Shown here: piece after piece, positions 15,426-22,878 of the stretch
Position numbering within the stretch: the first letter of the stretch is position 1
Layout of the letters: every line of letters starts with the position of its first letter
Assembly: GCA_020725525.1 (NCBI GenBank)
Contig: DYEX01000007.1
Coordinates: forward strand, 1 to 33,374
Source: Desulfovirgula sp.
GTDB lineage: Bacteria > Bacillota > Desulfotomaculia > Desulfotomaculales > Desulfovirgulaceae
Direction: 5' to 3'
Length of the DNA stretch: 33,374 nt
Notes under the pieces: model-generated
The model's input: only the letters and a program-made list of their open reading frames with translations
Told to the model about the DNA's origin: nothing
Databases searched by the model: none
Made by a program: the position numbers and the translations under genes

Positions 15426-16658
15426 ATGAAGGAATTATTTCAGGCAGTTACCATTAAAGAGGCGCGGGAAATAGTTTTAAATCATGTGTCCTTCCCCCGG
15501 GATGGGGAGAAAGTTTCATTGTTGTCCGCCCTCGACCGTTGTCTTTTGCATGATGTGGTGGCCGTTGACGATGTGCCCGGTTTTGACCGTTCCACCATGG
15601 ACGGTTTTGCCGTGCGGGCAAAGGATACCTTTGGCGCCTCCGAGGGCCTGCCCGCCTACCTGGAGGTGGCGGGGGAAGTCCTGATGGGCGCGGCGCCGGA
15701 AGGGGAGTTAAAGCCGGGCCAGGCCTGGCGCATTGCCACCGGCGGCATGCTGCCCGCGGGCGCCGACGCGGTGGTGATGGTGGAGCATACCGAGGAGCTG
15801 GATGAAAAGACCATTGGCGTTACCAGGCCGGTGGCGCCCGGGGAAAACGTCGTCCGCCGGGGTGAGGATGTCCCGGCCGGGAGCGTGGTGTTGCCGGCGG
15901 GGCACCGCCTGCGGCCGCAGGACCTGGGGATACTGGCCGCGGCCGGGGTTGTGGCGGTGGAAGTAAGACGCCCCTTGAAGGTGGGTATCATCTCCACCGG
16001 CGATGAAGTGGTTTCCCCGGAAGAAAAGCCGGCCCCGGGCCAGGTGCGGGACATCAACTCCTATACCCTTTACGGCGCGGTGGCCGCCTGTGGCGGCGAG
16101 CCCCGCCTGTACGGCATTGTCCGGGACGACTTTCACCAGCTGCAGGAACGGCTGGCCCGGGCCCTTTCCGAAAACGATATGGTGCTGCTCTCCGGGGGTA
16201 GCTCGGTGGGCACCCGGGACGTGGCGGCCCGGGTGATTGATTCCCTGGGGCGGCCGGGAATTTTATTTCACGGAGTTTCCCTGAAACCCGGCAAGCCCTC
16301 CGTGGGGGCGGTGGTGAACGGCAAACCGGTCTTCGGGCTGCCCGGGCATCCCGCCTCGGCCCTGGTGGTCTTTGAGCTGCTGGTGGCCCCTTTGATTAGA
16401 TCTTACAGTTACCCCCAGGAAAGCTTCTGGGAATTCCCCTTGAGGGCGCGGATAACCCGCAATTTGCGTTCCGCCGCCGGGCGGGAGGATTTCGTGCGGG
16501 TGAAACTGCGTTTGCAGGACGGGGAGCTTCACGCGGAGCCCGTGCTGGGCAAATCGGGCCTGATTACTACTATGGTTCGTGCCGACGGGCTGGCCCGCAT
16601 CCCGGCGGGCAAAGAAGGTGTAGAAGCAGGCGAATGGGTGGAGGTCAAGCTTTTTTGA
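15426..16658 (+). CDS. moeA: Molybdopterin molybdenumtransferase MoeA
   Basis: Inserts molybdate, or in this setting probably tungstate, into adenylylated molybdopterin. The 410-residue protein has the expected order: DRSTMDGFAVRAKDTFGAS near the N-terminus, the GGMLPAGADAVVMVEHTE block, REDV-like substrate loop (VRRGEDVPAG), STGDEVVSPEE, LSGGSSVGTRDV, then GLPGHPASALVVFE and a C-terminal barrel. ATG 15426 follows AAGGAGAG. It is followed at once by a second MoeA-type gene. Having two MoeA proteins is common in organisms handling both Mo and W, but which metal each uses cannot be read here. Confidence 0.94.
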   Translation: MKELFQAVTIKEAREIVLNHVSFPRDGEKVSLLSALDRCLLHDVVAVDDVPGFDRSTMDGFAVRAKDTFGASEGLPAYLEVAGEVLMGAAPEGELKPGQAWRIATGGMLPAGADAVVMVEHTEELDEKTIGVTRPVAPGENVVRRGEDVPAGSVVLPAGHRLRPQDLGILAAAGVVAVEVRRPLKVGIISTGDEVVSPEEKPAPGQVRDINSYTLYGAVAACGGEPRLYGIVRDDFHQLQERLARALSENDMVLLSGGSSVGTRDVAARVIDSLGRPGILFHGVSLKPGKPSVGAVVNGKPVFGLPGHPASALVVFELLVAPLIRSYSYPQESFWEFPLRARITRNLRSAAGREDFVRVKLRLQDGELHAEPVLGKSGLITTMVRADGLARIPAGKEGVEAGEWVEVKLF

Positions 16659-16664
16659 GGAGTG

Positions 16665-18608
16665 ATGGTGTTGTCTAAGGTCACGGGCAAACGGGACGTT
16701 TATCTGGACGACCGGCCCTGGGAAGAGGCCCTGGATGAATACATGGCTTACCTTGAGCAAAAGGGGGCGCTCAATCCCGGCCCGCCCGAGGCGGTGGCGG
16801 TGGAGGAGGCCCAGGGCCGGGTGACGGCGGCTCCCGTTTATGCACGGGTGTCTTCGCCCCATTACCACGCGGCGGCCATGGACGGCTATGCGGTCAGGGC
16901 TGCCCTTACCTTTGGTGCTTCCGAAACTGCTCCCAAACGGCTGGCCGTGGGCAGCGAGGCCATCATGGTCGATACGGGTGATCTCCTCCCCGAAGGGTGC
17001 GATGCGGTGATCATGGTGGAGGACGTGCATTTTGTGTCCCCGGAGGTCATTGAAATCACCCACCCGGTTTATCCCTGGCAGCACGTGCGGCCCATAGGGG
17101 AAGATATCGTCGCTACGGAAATGATCGTTCCCGCCAATCACCGGGTGCGCCCCATGGACATCGGGGGGCTCCTGGCCGGCGGGATAACGGAAATTTCCGT
17201 CCACCCCCGGCCGCGGGTGGCCATTTTGCCCACAGGTACGGAACTGGTGGAGCCGGGTCAGGAGCTGAGGCCCGGGGATATTATCGACTACAACAGCCGG
17301 ATGCTGGCAGGCCTGGTGAGCGGGTGGGGGGGCGTTCCGGTCCGCAAAAAAATCACCGCCGATGATTTTGAAGCCCTGCGCCGGTCCCTGCTCGAAGCCC
17401 TGCAGGAATCCGATATAGTGCTCATCAATGCCGGCTCTTCGGCCGGCAGCGAGGATTACACGGCGGAAGTAATCAGAAGCCTGGGCCGGGTGCTGGTGCA
17501 CGGTGTGGCCACCAAGCCGGGGAAGCCGGTGATCCTGGGGGAAGTGGACGGGCGGCCGGTGATCGGGGTGCCCGGTTACCCCGTATCGGCCTACCTGTGT
17601 GCTGATTTGTTTGTTAAACCAATCATATACAGAAAGCTTGGTTCCGTCCCGCCAGCCCGCCGGAAAATTGAAGCCACCATTTCCCGCAAGCTGGTCTCTT
17701 CCCTGGGCGTGGAGGAATTTGTACGGGTCAAGCTGGGACAGGTGGGGGACAAGATCATTGCCACACCTATATCCCGGGGAGCGGGCATCATCATGTCCCT
17801 GATCCGGGCCGACGGCATTGTGCGGGTGCCCCGGCTTTCCGAGGGTTACGGTGCGGGCCAGGCGGTGCCGGTGGAGCTCCTGCGTCCCCTGGAGGAGATC
17901 AGGGAAACCACCGTGATCATCGGTAGCCACGATATCGCCCTGGACGTCCTGGCCAATTTCCTGCGGCGCCTTTACCCCCAGGCCAGCCTGTCCAGCGCCC
18001 ATGTGGGCAGCCTGGCGGGTTTGAACGCCTTGAAAAGGGGAGAGGCCCACTGCGCCGGCACGCATCTTTTGGATGAGGAAACGGGAGAGTACAACGTTTC
18101 CTATATCCAGCGGCTGCTGCCGGACAGGGGAGTAGTGCTGGTCAACCTGGTCTACCGGGAACAGGGGCTGATTGTGGCCAAAGGCAATCCCAAAGGGATC
18201 AGGGGGCTGGAGGATCTGGCCCGGCCCGGTGTCACCTTTGTGAACCGGCAGCGGGGGGCGGGTACCCGGGTTTTGCTGGATTACCACTTGAAGCAGCTGG
18301 GGATCAGCCCGGCCCAAATAAACGGTTACGAGCGGGAGGAATACACCCACATGGCCGTGGCGGCGGCGGTGGCCGGCGGGGTGGACGCGGGGCTGGGCAT
18401 CCGGGCCGCCGCGGTGGCCCTGGGGCTCGACTTCATCCCCCTGGCCGAGGAGCGCTACGACCTCTGCATCCCCCGGGAATACTGGGATACACCCTACATC
18501 CAGCGTTTGTTGGCCGTGATGAGCCAGCCGGACTTCCGCAAAGAGGTAGAGGCCCTGGGCGGCTATGACCTGCGGGACTGCGGCAAGGTCATGTGGGAAC
18601 AGAAGTGA
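16665..18608 (+). CDS. MoeA fused to a periplasmic-binding-protein-like domain
   Basis: Residues about 1-405 are a MoeA domain (HAAAMDGYAVRAALTFGAS, DLLPEGCDAVIMVEDVHF, LPTGTELVEPGQ, INAGSSAGSEDY, GVPGYPVSAY). The remaining 220 or so residues (GSHDIALDVLANFL, HVGSLAGLNALKRGEAHCAGTHLLD, RQRGAGTRVLLDYHL, DAGLGIRAAA) are a PBP-like domain related to molybdate/tungstate or LysR effector folds. The fusion architecture occurs in archaea and anaerobic Firmicutes. The appended domain could hold oxyanion for delivery to the MoeA site (inference). Start choice is uncertain among GTG 16662, ATG 16665, GTG 16668 and TTG 16671. The GAGGAG at 16657-16662 favours the later ones. Confidence 0.9.
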   Translation: MVLSKVTGKRDVYLDDRPWEEALDEYMAYLEQKGALNPGPPEAVAVEEAQGRVTAAPVYARVSSPHYHAAAMDGYAVRAALTFGASETAPKRLAVGSEAIMVDTGDLLPEGCDAVIMVEDVHFVSPEVIEITHPVYPWQHVRPIGEDIVATEMIVPANHRVRPMDIGGLLAGGITEISVHPRPRVAILPTGTELVEPGQELRPGDIIDYNSRMLAGLVSGWGGVPVRKKITADDFEALRRSLLEALQESDIVLINAGSSAGSEDYTAEVIRSLGRVLVHGVATKPGKPVILGEVDGRPVIGVPGYPVSAYLCADLFVKPIIYRKLGSVPPARRKIEATISRKLVSSLGVEEFVRVKLGQVGDKIIATPISRGAGIIMSLIRADGIVRVPRLSEGYGAGQAVPVELLRPLEEIRETTVIIGSHDIALDVLANFLRRLYPQASLSSAHVGSLAGLNALKRGEAHCAGTHLLDEETGEYNVSYIQRLLPDRGVVLVNLVYREQGLIVAKGNPKGIRGLEDLARPGVTFVNRQRGAGTRVLLDYHLKQLGISPAQINGYEREEYTHMAVAAAVAGGVDAGLGIRAAAVALGLDFIPLAEERYDLCIPREYWDTPYIQRLLAVMSQPDFRKEVEALGGYDLRDCGKVMWEQK

Positions 18609-18651
18609 GAGGCAATCTTGATACGACCATGTTCCAGGGATATAAATTCCG

Positions 18652-18677
18652 GGCCGGTATCCATAATTTGTCCGGCC
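18652..18677 (+). other. GC hairpin between moeA-type gene and larB
   Basis: GGCCGG (18652-18657) and CCGGCC (18672-18677) form a 6-bp stem followed by TTCTTT. It could be a weak terminator, or part of the leader of larB. Confidence 0.4.
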
Positions 18678-18699
18678 TTCTTTCAGGGGAGAAGGATGA

Positions 18700-19461
18700 A
18701 TGACTAAAGATGAATTACGTCTATTGCTTGAGGATGTGCAGAGCGGCCGCCTGGAAGTGGATGCGGCTTTAGACAGGCTCAAGACCCTGCCCTACGAAGA
18801 CCTCGGGTTTGCCAAGGTGGATCACCACCGGGCGCTACGCAAGGGTTTCCCGGAAGTGATTTTCTGCCAGGGCAAGACCACGGATCAAATTGTGGAGATT
18901 ATGAAAAAGCTTTGCGGGAACAACCGGACCGTTCTGGCCACCCGGGCCAGCCGGGAGGTTTATGAAGCGGTACGGGCCGTTTTCAGCGACGCCGTTTATT
19001 CGGAACTGGCGCGCACTATTGTGGTATACCGCGGGGAGCGCCCGCAGCCAAAGGGTAAAGTGCTGGTGATGTCGGCGGGGACCGCCGATCTGCCGGTGGC
19101 CGAGGAAGCCGCCGTTACTGCCGAAGTGATGGGCAGCCATGTGCGCCGGTGTTACGATGTGGGAGTGGCCGGCATCCATCGTTTACTGGACAAGCTGGAC
19201 CTGATTCAGTGGGCGCATGTGATTATTGTAGTCGCGGGAATGGAGGGTGCCCTGGCCAGTGTGGTGGCGGGGCTGGCGGAGCAGCCGGTTATCGCCGTGC
19301 CCACCAGCGTCGGTTACGGGGCCAATTTTCACGGCCTGGCCGCCCTTCTCACCATGCTGAACAGCTGTGCTTCCGGCATTGGTGTGGTCAATATCGATAA
19401 CGGTTTTGGTGCCGCCGCCCTGGCCAGCGCCATCACCCGCATGATTGTGGGGTCGGAATAA
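18700..19461 (+). CDS. larB: Nickel-pincer cofactor biosynthesis protein LarB
   Basis: LarB carboxylates and hydrolyses nicotinic acid adenine dinucleotide to make the pyridine-3,5-dicarboxylate precursor of the nickel-pincer nucleotide. The 253-residue protein has the family N-terminal segment (LEDVQSGRLEVDAALDRLKTLP, DLGFAKVDHHRALRKGFPEVI) and the PurE-like C-terminal domain (VMSAGTADLPVAEEAAVTAE, YDVGVAGIHRLL, GMEGALASVVAGL, PTSVGYGANFHGLAALL). ATG 18700 has GGGGAGAAGG upstream. It is directly followed by larC. No larA racemase or larE sulfur-insertion gene is visible in the window. Confidence 0.93.
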   Translation: MTKDELRLLLEDVQSGRLEVDAALDRLKTLPYEDLGFAKVDHHRALRKGFPEVIFCQGKTTDQIVEIMKKLCGNNRTVLATRASREVYEAVRAVFSDAVYSELARTIVVYRGERPQPKGKVLVMSAGTADLPVAEEAAVTAEVMGSHVRRCYDVGVAGIHRLLDKLDLIQWAHVIIVVAGMEGALASVVAGLAEQPVIAVPTSVGYGANFHGLAALLTMLNSCASGIGVVNIDNGFGAAALASAITRMIVGSE

Positions 19462-20264
19462 TGAGAGTAGCGTACTTTGATTGTTTTTCCGGCATTAGCG
19501 GTGACATGTGCCTCGGAGCCTTGATTGGCGCGGGGGTGGATTTCGAACAACTGGCCGGGGAATTGATAAAGTTACCGGTGGAAGGTTACCGGTTGCGCCT
19601 GGAAAAAGTGAAGCGCAGTGGGATTTCGGCTATTAACTTCTTTATAGACGTGGATGCCCACGGCCAGCCGGACAGGCATTTAAAGGATATTGAGGAAATA
19701 ATTGCTCAAAGCTCCCTGCCCGAAGAGGTGAAAGAGAAAAGCAAAGCGGTATTCCACTGCCTGGCCCGGGCTGAAGCCAGGGTGCACGATACAACCCCCG
19801 AGCGCATTCACTTTCACGAGGTGGGTGCGGTAGATGCCATCATCGACGTGGTGGGCACCGTGCTGGGACTGCATCTGCTGGGCGTGGAAAAAGTCATCGT
19901 TTCACCCCTGCCCATGGGAAGGGGCCTTATTCGCTGCATGCACGGGTTGATCCCGTCGCCCGCCCCGGCTACGCTGGAGATTCTTTCTGAAAGGAAAGTG
20001 CCGGTCTACGGGACCGGCGTTGACGGTGAACTGGTGACGCCTACGGGGGCCGCCCTGGCGGCCACCCTGGGCGACGCCTTCGGGAAAATGCCCCCCATGA
20101 CCGTTTTCCGGGTTGGTTACGGGGCCGGAAAGAAAACTTTTAAGCACCCCAACCTGCTGCGCGTGATCATCGGAGAAGCTCAGGATAATTGTAAAAATAC
20201 CATTAACCTTGCCTTACCCGGCGGTCAATTACATGGGCCGCCCAACCATCATGGACATAATTGA
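19461..20264 (+). CDS. larC: LarC N-terminal half (nickel insertion protein), truncated
   Basis: LarC inserts nickel into the pincer nucleotide using CTP. The 267 residues match the N-terminal part (YFDCFSGISGDMCLGALIGAG, HFHEVGAVDAIIDVVG, VSPLPMGRG, GVDGELVTPTGAALAATL, NLLRVIIGE). Full LarC is about 400 residues, and in some lactobacilli LarC1 and LarC2 are joined by a programmed frameshift. Here the frame ends after a His-containing tail (LHGPPNHHGHN), and no frame downstream gives a LarC2-like sequence before the minus-strand tupC gene at 20354. It abuts larB (start overlaps its stop). Either a stand-alone LarC1 form or a deletion derivative. Confidence 0.88.
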   Translation: MRVAYFDCFSGISGDMCLGALIGAGVDFEQLAGELIKLPVEGYRLRLEKVKRSGISAINFFIDVDAHGQPDRHLKDIEEIIAQSSLPEEVKEKSKAVFHCLARAEARVHDTTPERIHFHEVGAVDAIIDVVGTVLGLHLLGVEKVIVSPLPMGRGLIRCMHGLIPSPAPATLEILSERKVPVYGTGVDGELVTPTGAALAATLGDAFGKMPPMTVFRVGYGAGKKTFKHPNLLRVIIGEAQDNCKNTINLALPGGQLHGPPNHHGHN

Positions 20265-20265
20265 A

Positions 20266-20317
20266 ACCTCAAGAGTTTGTATCCTCTTGAGGTCATCACG
20301 CCGGCATTTGGGCCGGC
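20266..20317 (+). terminator. Hairpins between convergent larC and tupC
   Basis: A perfect 10-bp stem ACCTCAAGAG (20266-20275) / CTCTTGAGGT (20284-20293) is followed by a second one, GCCGGC (20300-20305) / GCCGGC (20312-20317). T-runs are weak on both strands. Position between convergent genes makes a bidirectional terminator likely. Confidence 0.55.
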
Positions 20318-20353
20318 ACCTGTGGATGAGTCCAGGCAGGATACTGGTTTGCT

Positions 20354-21100
20354 TCACCCCGCCGCGTCGTTTTCAAAAACCCGGTAAAGGGAAGTAATGT
20401 AGTTTTCCCGGCGGGGTTTTACTTTAAATATTTCCTCAAAGGTGCCCGTTTTTACCATGCGGCCGTCCTTAAGCACGGCTATGCGGTCGGTGAGGTAGGG
20501 CACCTCCGAAAAATCATGGGTGACAAAAATAGCAGCAATCCCTGTGTCTTTTAAAAGCCTGTCCAGTTCATTGAGCAGGGTCAGGCGGGTGGGGAAGTCC
20601 AGGGCGGAAAATGGTTCGTCCAGAAACAACACTTCCGGTTCCAGGGCAAAGGCCCTGGCCAGGCTGACCCTCTGGGCTTCTCCCCCCGAGAGCTGGTGGG
20701 AGCGGCGCCCGGCCAGGTGGGCGATACCCAGCCGGTCGAGCCAGCGGTCCACCCTCTTTTTTATTTCCCCCTGGGGAACCCCCCGCAGCTTCAGTCCTGT
20801 GGCCACATTCTCATAGACCGTGGTATTTAAAAGAAGCGGTTCCTGGAACACCACGGCCATGCGCCGGCGAATGGCCAGGGCGTTTCGGGAGGTGGCCGGT
20901 ACGCCCCGGAATTCCACGGTTCCGCGGGTTGGTTTTAATAAAAGGGCCATTACCTGCAACAGGGTGCTTTTGCCGGCTCCATTTGGCCCGATCAGGGCGA
21001 TGGTTTCCCTCTCGTGAAGGGCAAAATGATCGATATTTAAAATTTTCCGGTTTCCCCGTTTGAACTGTAGATTGTGCACTTCTAAGATGGTGTTGTTCAC
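20354..21100 (-). CDS. tupC: Tungstate ABC transporter ATP-binding protein
   Basis: ATPase that powers tungstate import with TupB. The 248-residue protein has Walker A GPNGAGKST, the Q-loop region VVFQEPLLLNTTV, ABC signature LSGGEAQR, Walker B VLFLDEPFSALD and the switch histidine VTHDFSE. It lies downstream of tupA on the same strand, so tupA and tupC form one transcript under the tupA leader. The gene order tupA-tupC without tupB between is unusual, as the permease gene is at 14669 on the other strand. Confidence 0.9.
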   Translation of the reverse strand: MNNTILEVHNLQFKRGNRKILNIDHFALHERETIALIGPNGAGKSTLLQVMALLLKPTRGTVEFRGVPATSRNALAIRRRMAVVFQEPLLLNTTVYENVATGLKLRGVPQGEIKKRVDRWLDRLGIAHLAGRRSHQLSGGEAQRVSLARAFALEPEVLFLDEPFSALDFPTRLTLLNELDRLLKDTGIAAIFVTHDFSEVPYLTDRIAVLKDGRMVKTGTFEEIFKVKPRRENYITSLYRVFENDAAG

Positions 21101-21159
21101 TGGATGATCCCCACTTCTAAGAATTGCTCCATATCTTAATTAACGCAAAGCTTAAGGAA

Positions 21160-21201
21160 CCCGCCCTGCATTTATGGTTAAAATGTTTAAGGCAGGGCGG
21201 G
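21160..21201 (-). other. Long hairpin between tupA and tupC
   Basis: CCCGCCCTGC (21160-21169) pairs perfectly with GCAGGGCGGG (21192-21201) across a 22-base loop. On the minus strand it follows the tupA stop and is not followed by a clean T-run. It may protect the tupA mRNA end or lower tupC expression relative to the binding protein. Confidence 0.55.
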
Positions 21202-21218
21202 CGGTTTCATATCTATCC

Positions 21219-22112
21219 TTACTTCCCCAGTTCTTCTTCCTTTTTACCGGCATCGGGGAAGAACAACGGCTGGCCGTACTTGTCTACCCCGAACTTACCG
21301 ATGATCTGCTGGGTTTCCGGGGAAACCATGAAGTCTACAAAAGCCTTTGCTCCCCCGGCGTTAACCTTGCCGAATTTTTCCGGGTTGACCTGCATCACGT
21401 GATAGATGTTCAGCAAGGTTTTATCTCCCTCGTATAAAATTTTCAACTTCAGGTGTTTCTGGTTGGCCAGGTAGGTTGCCCGGTCACTGAGGGTATAGCC
21501 TCCCTTTTCCGAGGCAATGTTCAGAGTATTGCCCATGCCCGTGCCGGCTTCCTGGTACCATTTGCCGCCGGGGGTAATGCCGGCTTCTTTCCAGACGTCT
21601 TTTTCTTTCTTGTGGGTGCCCGATTCATCCCCGCGGGAAACAAAGGTGCTCTGGGTTTGGGCGATCTTCTTAAAGGCTTCCACAGTGTTTTGGGCCGACT
21701 TGATTCCGGCCGGGTCATTTTCCGGGCCGACCACCACAAAGTCGTTGTGCATTACCAGCCGGTAGTTGATGCCGACGCCGCTGTCCACCAGTTCCTTTTC
21801 CGCTTTGGGGGCGTGCACCAGCAGCACGTCCGCTTCACCTTTTTTGCCCATTTCCAGGGCCTGTCCCGTGCCCACGGCAATGGTTTTCACTTTATAACCG
21901 GTTTTCTTTTCAAATTCGGGAATAAGTACATCCAGGAGACCGCTGTCCTGGGTGCTGGTGGTGGTGGCCAGAATTACGTCCTGTTTTTGCGGTTTTTCCC
22001 GGGCCGGCTGTCCCTGTTTTGCTTCTTCCCGTGCGGTATTGGAAGAGCAGCCTGCAATAAGCATGAGCGCAAGGAGAAGGGTTAATACAGGGGTAAGAAT
22101 TCGCTTAAACAT
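21219..22112 (-). CDS. tupA: Tungstate-binding lipoprotein
   Basis: Extracellular solute-binding protein of a tungstate importer. The N-terminus is a lipoprotein signal (LTLLLALMLIAGC, cleavage before the Cys). The mature part has the TupA hallmark ATTTSTQDSGLLD, then VLLVHAPKAE, the FVSRGDESGTHKKE ligand loop and GMGNTLNIASEKGGYTLSDR. The start chosen is the ATG at 22112, with GAGGTG (complement of 22120-22125) seven bases upstream; an ATG at 22118 is too close to it. The gene is preceded by a leader with an aptamer-like fold and two terminators, so expression should respond to a tungsten/molybdenum signal. Confidence 0.93.
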   Translation of the reverse strand: MFKRILTPVLTLLLALMLIAGCSSNTAREEAKQGQPAREKPQKQDVILATTTSTQDSGLLDVLIPEFEKKTGYKVKTIAVGTGQALEMGKKGEADVLLVHAPKAEKELVDSGVGINYRLVMHNDFVVVGPENDPAGIKSAQNTVEAFKKIAQTQSTFVSRGDESGTHKKEKDVWKEAGITPGGKWYQEAGTGMGNTLNIASEKGGYTLSDRATYLANQKHLKLKILYEGDKTLLNIYHVMQVNPEKFGKVNAGGAKAFVDFMVSPETQQIIGKFGVDKYGQPLFFPDAGKKEEELGK

Positions 22113-22147
22113 TGTCATTCACCTCTTCAGGTATTGGAGATTGGGAC

Positions 22148-22185
22148 AAAAAAGCTGTGCTCTGGCGAAAAGGCAGAAGCACAGC
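22148..22185 (-). terminator. Second leader terminator of tupA
   Basis: On the minus strand, GCTGTGC...GCACAGC forms a stem (with an inner CTGCC/GGCAG-type extension) followed directly by TTTTTT. It lies between the first terminator and the tupA ribosome site, inside the untranslated leader. Confidence 0.8.
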
Positions 22186-22221
22186 CGTTTTCCGGGCGGT
22201 CAGGTGGTTATACGCCCGCAG

Positions 22222-22255
22222 AAAAAAACTGTGTTCTGCGGGAAACAGAACACAG
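22222..22255 (-). terminator. First leader terminator of tupA (riboswitch expression platform)
   Basis: On the minus strand, CTGTGTTCTG pairs perfectly with CAGAACACAG (loop TTTCCCG), followed by seven T residues. The 5' arm is also complementary to the GAACACAG that overlaps the 3' side of the aptamer's closing stem, so terminator and antiterminator are mutually exclusive. Confidence 0.85.
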
Positions 22256-22271
22256 GTCTACCCAAAAAGTA

Positions 22272-22375
22272 CAGCTGTGTTCTCCTTTCCGCACTGGGAG
22301 GCATACCAGTTTCCCGGCATACCCTGCCGGCCCGAAAACCATAGCCCTGGCCACAGGTAATCGGGCTCGGAGAAC
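22272..22375 (-). promoter_or_regulatory. Candidate Moco/Tuco-type (tungsten/molybdenum cofactor) riboswitch
   Basis: Read on the minus strand, the leader has a closing stem GTTCTCC (22375-22369) with GGAGAAC (22285-22279). It encloses about 83 bases with internal helices (GCCCGA/TCGGGC; a CCGG-GAAA-CTGG hairpin) and the string GCCTCCCAGTGCGGAAAGG. The 3' arm continues as GAACACAG and can instead pair with the CTGTGTTC arm of the first terminator. The fold, the terminator switch and the position before a tungstate uptake gene fit a Moco/Tuco-type RNA. I recognise the GCCTCCC...GCGGAAAGG pattern from memory and cannot align it here. Predicted logic: ligand bound, closing stem forms, terminator forms, tupA off. 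Confidence 0.6.
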
Positions 22376-22574
22376 GGTTGCTATATTGTGCCTGCCGGCA
22401 AGTTGCATGACGTAATACTTATTCGAGAGAATAAAAAGAAATCCTCCCGAAGGGACAATTTTTTTAGCCATTAAATAGTGTTCATAAAGATTCGCCCGCG
22501 GCGGCAGGGATCGGTCGTCCTTTGTAGAAATAAAAACATAAAAAGATAAATTTCTCACAGGGGAGTTGGAGAGG
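22376..22574. other. Divergent intergenic region between tupA and ferredoxin
   Basis: No gene is seen. On the minus strand, a possible -10 (TATAGC, about 22379-22384) lies just before the aptamer's closing stem. A palindrome TTATTC-GAGA-GAATAA is at 22419-22434, a possible operator. On the plus strand, TTGTAG (22522-22527) and a downstream AT-rich stretch could be the ferredoxin promoter. All are weak individually. Confidence 0.4.
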
Positions 22575-22868
22575 ATGGCCGAAGCCCAAAAACAACAAAA
22601 AGAGGTGGTCATTACTTTAAACGGTGTCCAGTTTGTAGTGCCGCCGGGGACCAAAGTAAAAGATGCCGCTGCGTCTGCGGGCGTGGAGATTCCGCCTTTA
22701 AAAGTGGATCCGGAAAAATGCAAAGGCTGCCAGATGTGCACCAAAGCCTGTGAGACCGGTGCCATCTCGGGCAATAAAAAGGAACCCCACTCCATTGACC
22801 AGGCCCTGTGTATCCGATGCGGTGAATGTCTGGCGAAGTGCAAGCTGGGTGCTATTGTTCCTGCCTGA
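22575..22868 (+). CDS. Dicluster [4Fe-4S] ferredoxin with Cys-less beta-grasp N-domain
   Basis: A 97-residue protein. Residues about 11-41 (VVITLNGVQFVVPPGTKVKDAA, AGVEIPPL) resemble the start of the [2Fe-2S] domain of NuoG/hydrogenase/formate dehydrogenase subunits, but the cluster cysteines are absent. Two [4Fe-4S] motifs follow: C49, C52, C55, C59 and C79, C82, C85, C89. ATG 22575 is nine bases after GGGGAG; an in-frame TTG at 22566 is less likely. It ends at a strong terminator. Probably an electron carrier for an enzyme that needs the pterin cofactor, given fdhD and mogA nearby. Confidence 0.85.
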   Translation: MAEAQKQQKEVVITLNGVQFVVPPGTKVKDAAASAGVEIPPLKVDPEKCKGCQMCTKACETGAISGNKKEPHSIDQALCIRCGECLAKCKLGAIVPA

Positions 22869-22878
22869 AGGCGGAATG

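Noticed and set aside
16263-18782. 839-codon open frame on the minus strand opposite the MoeA fusion
   Set aside because: It is antisense to a clearly recognisable MoeA-PBP gene, has no ribosome site, and its His/Gly/Pro/Gln-rich product is typical of a high-GC shadow frame.
20185-20397. Programmed frameshift joining LarC1 to a LarC2
   Set aside because: None of the alternative frames after the larC stop gives LarC2-like sequence; the frame at 20209-20397 is unrelated and runs into tupC.
22272-22375. Cobalamin riboswitch as the tupA leader aptamer
   Set aside because: The B12-box-like and GCCACTG elements are missing, and the gene context is tungstate rather than cobalt.
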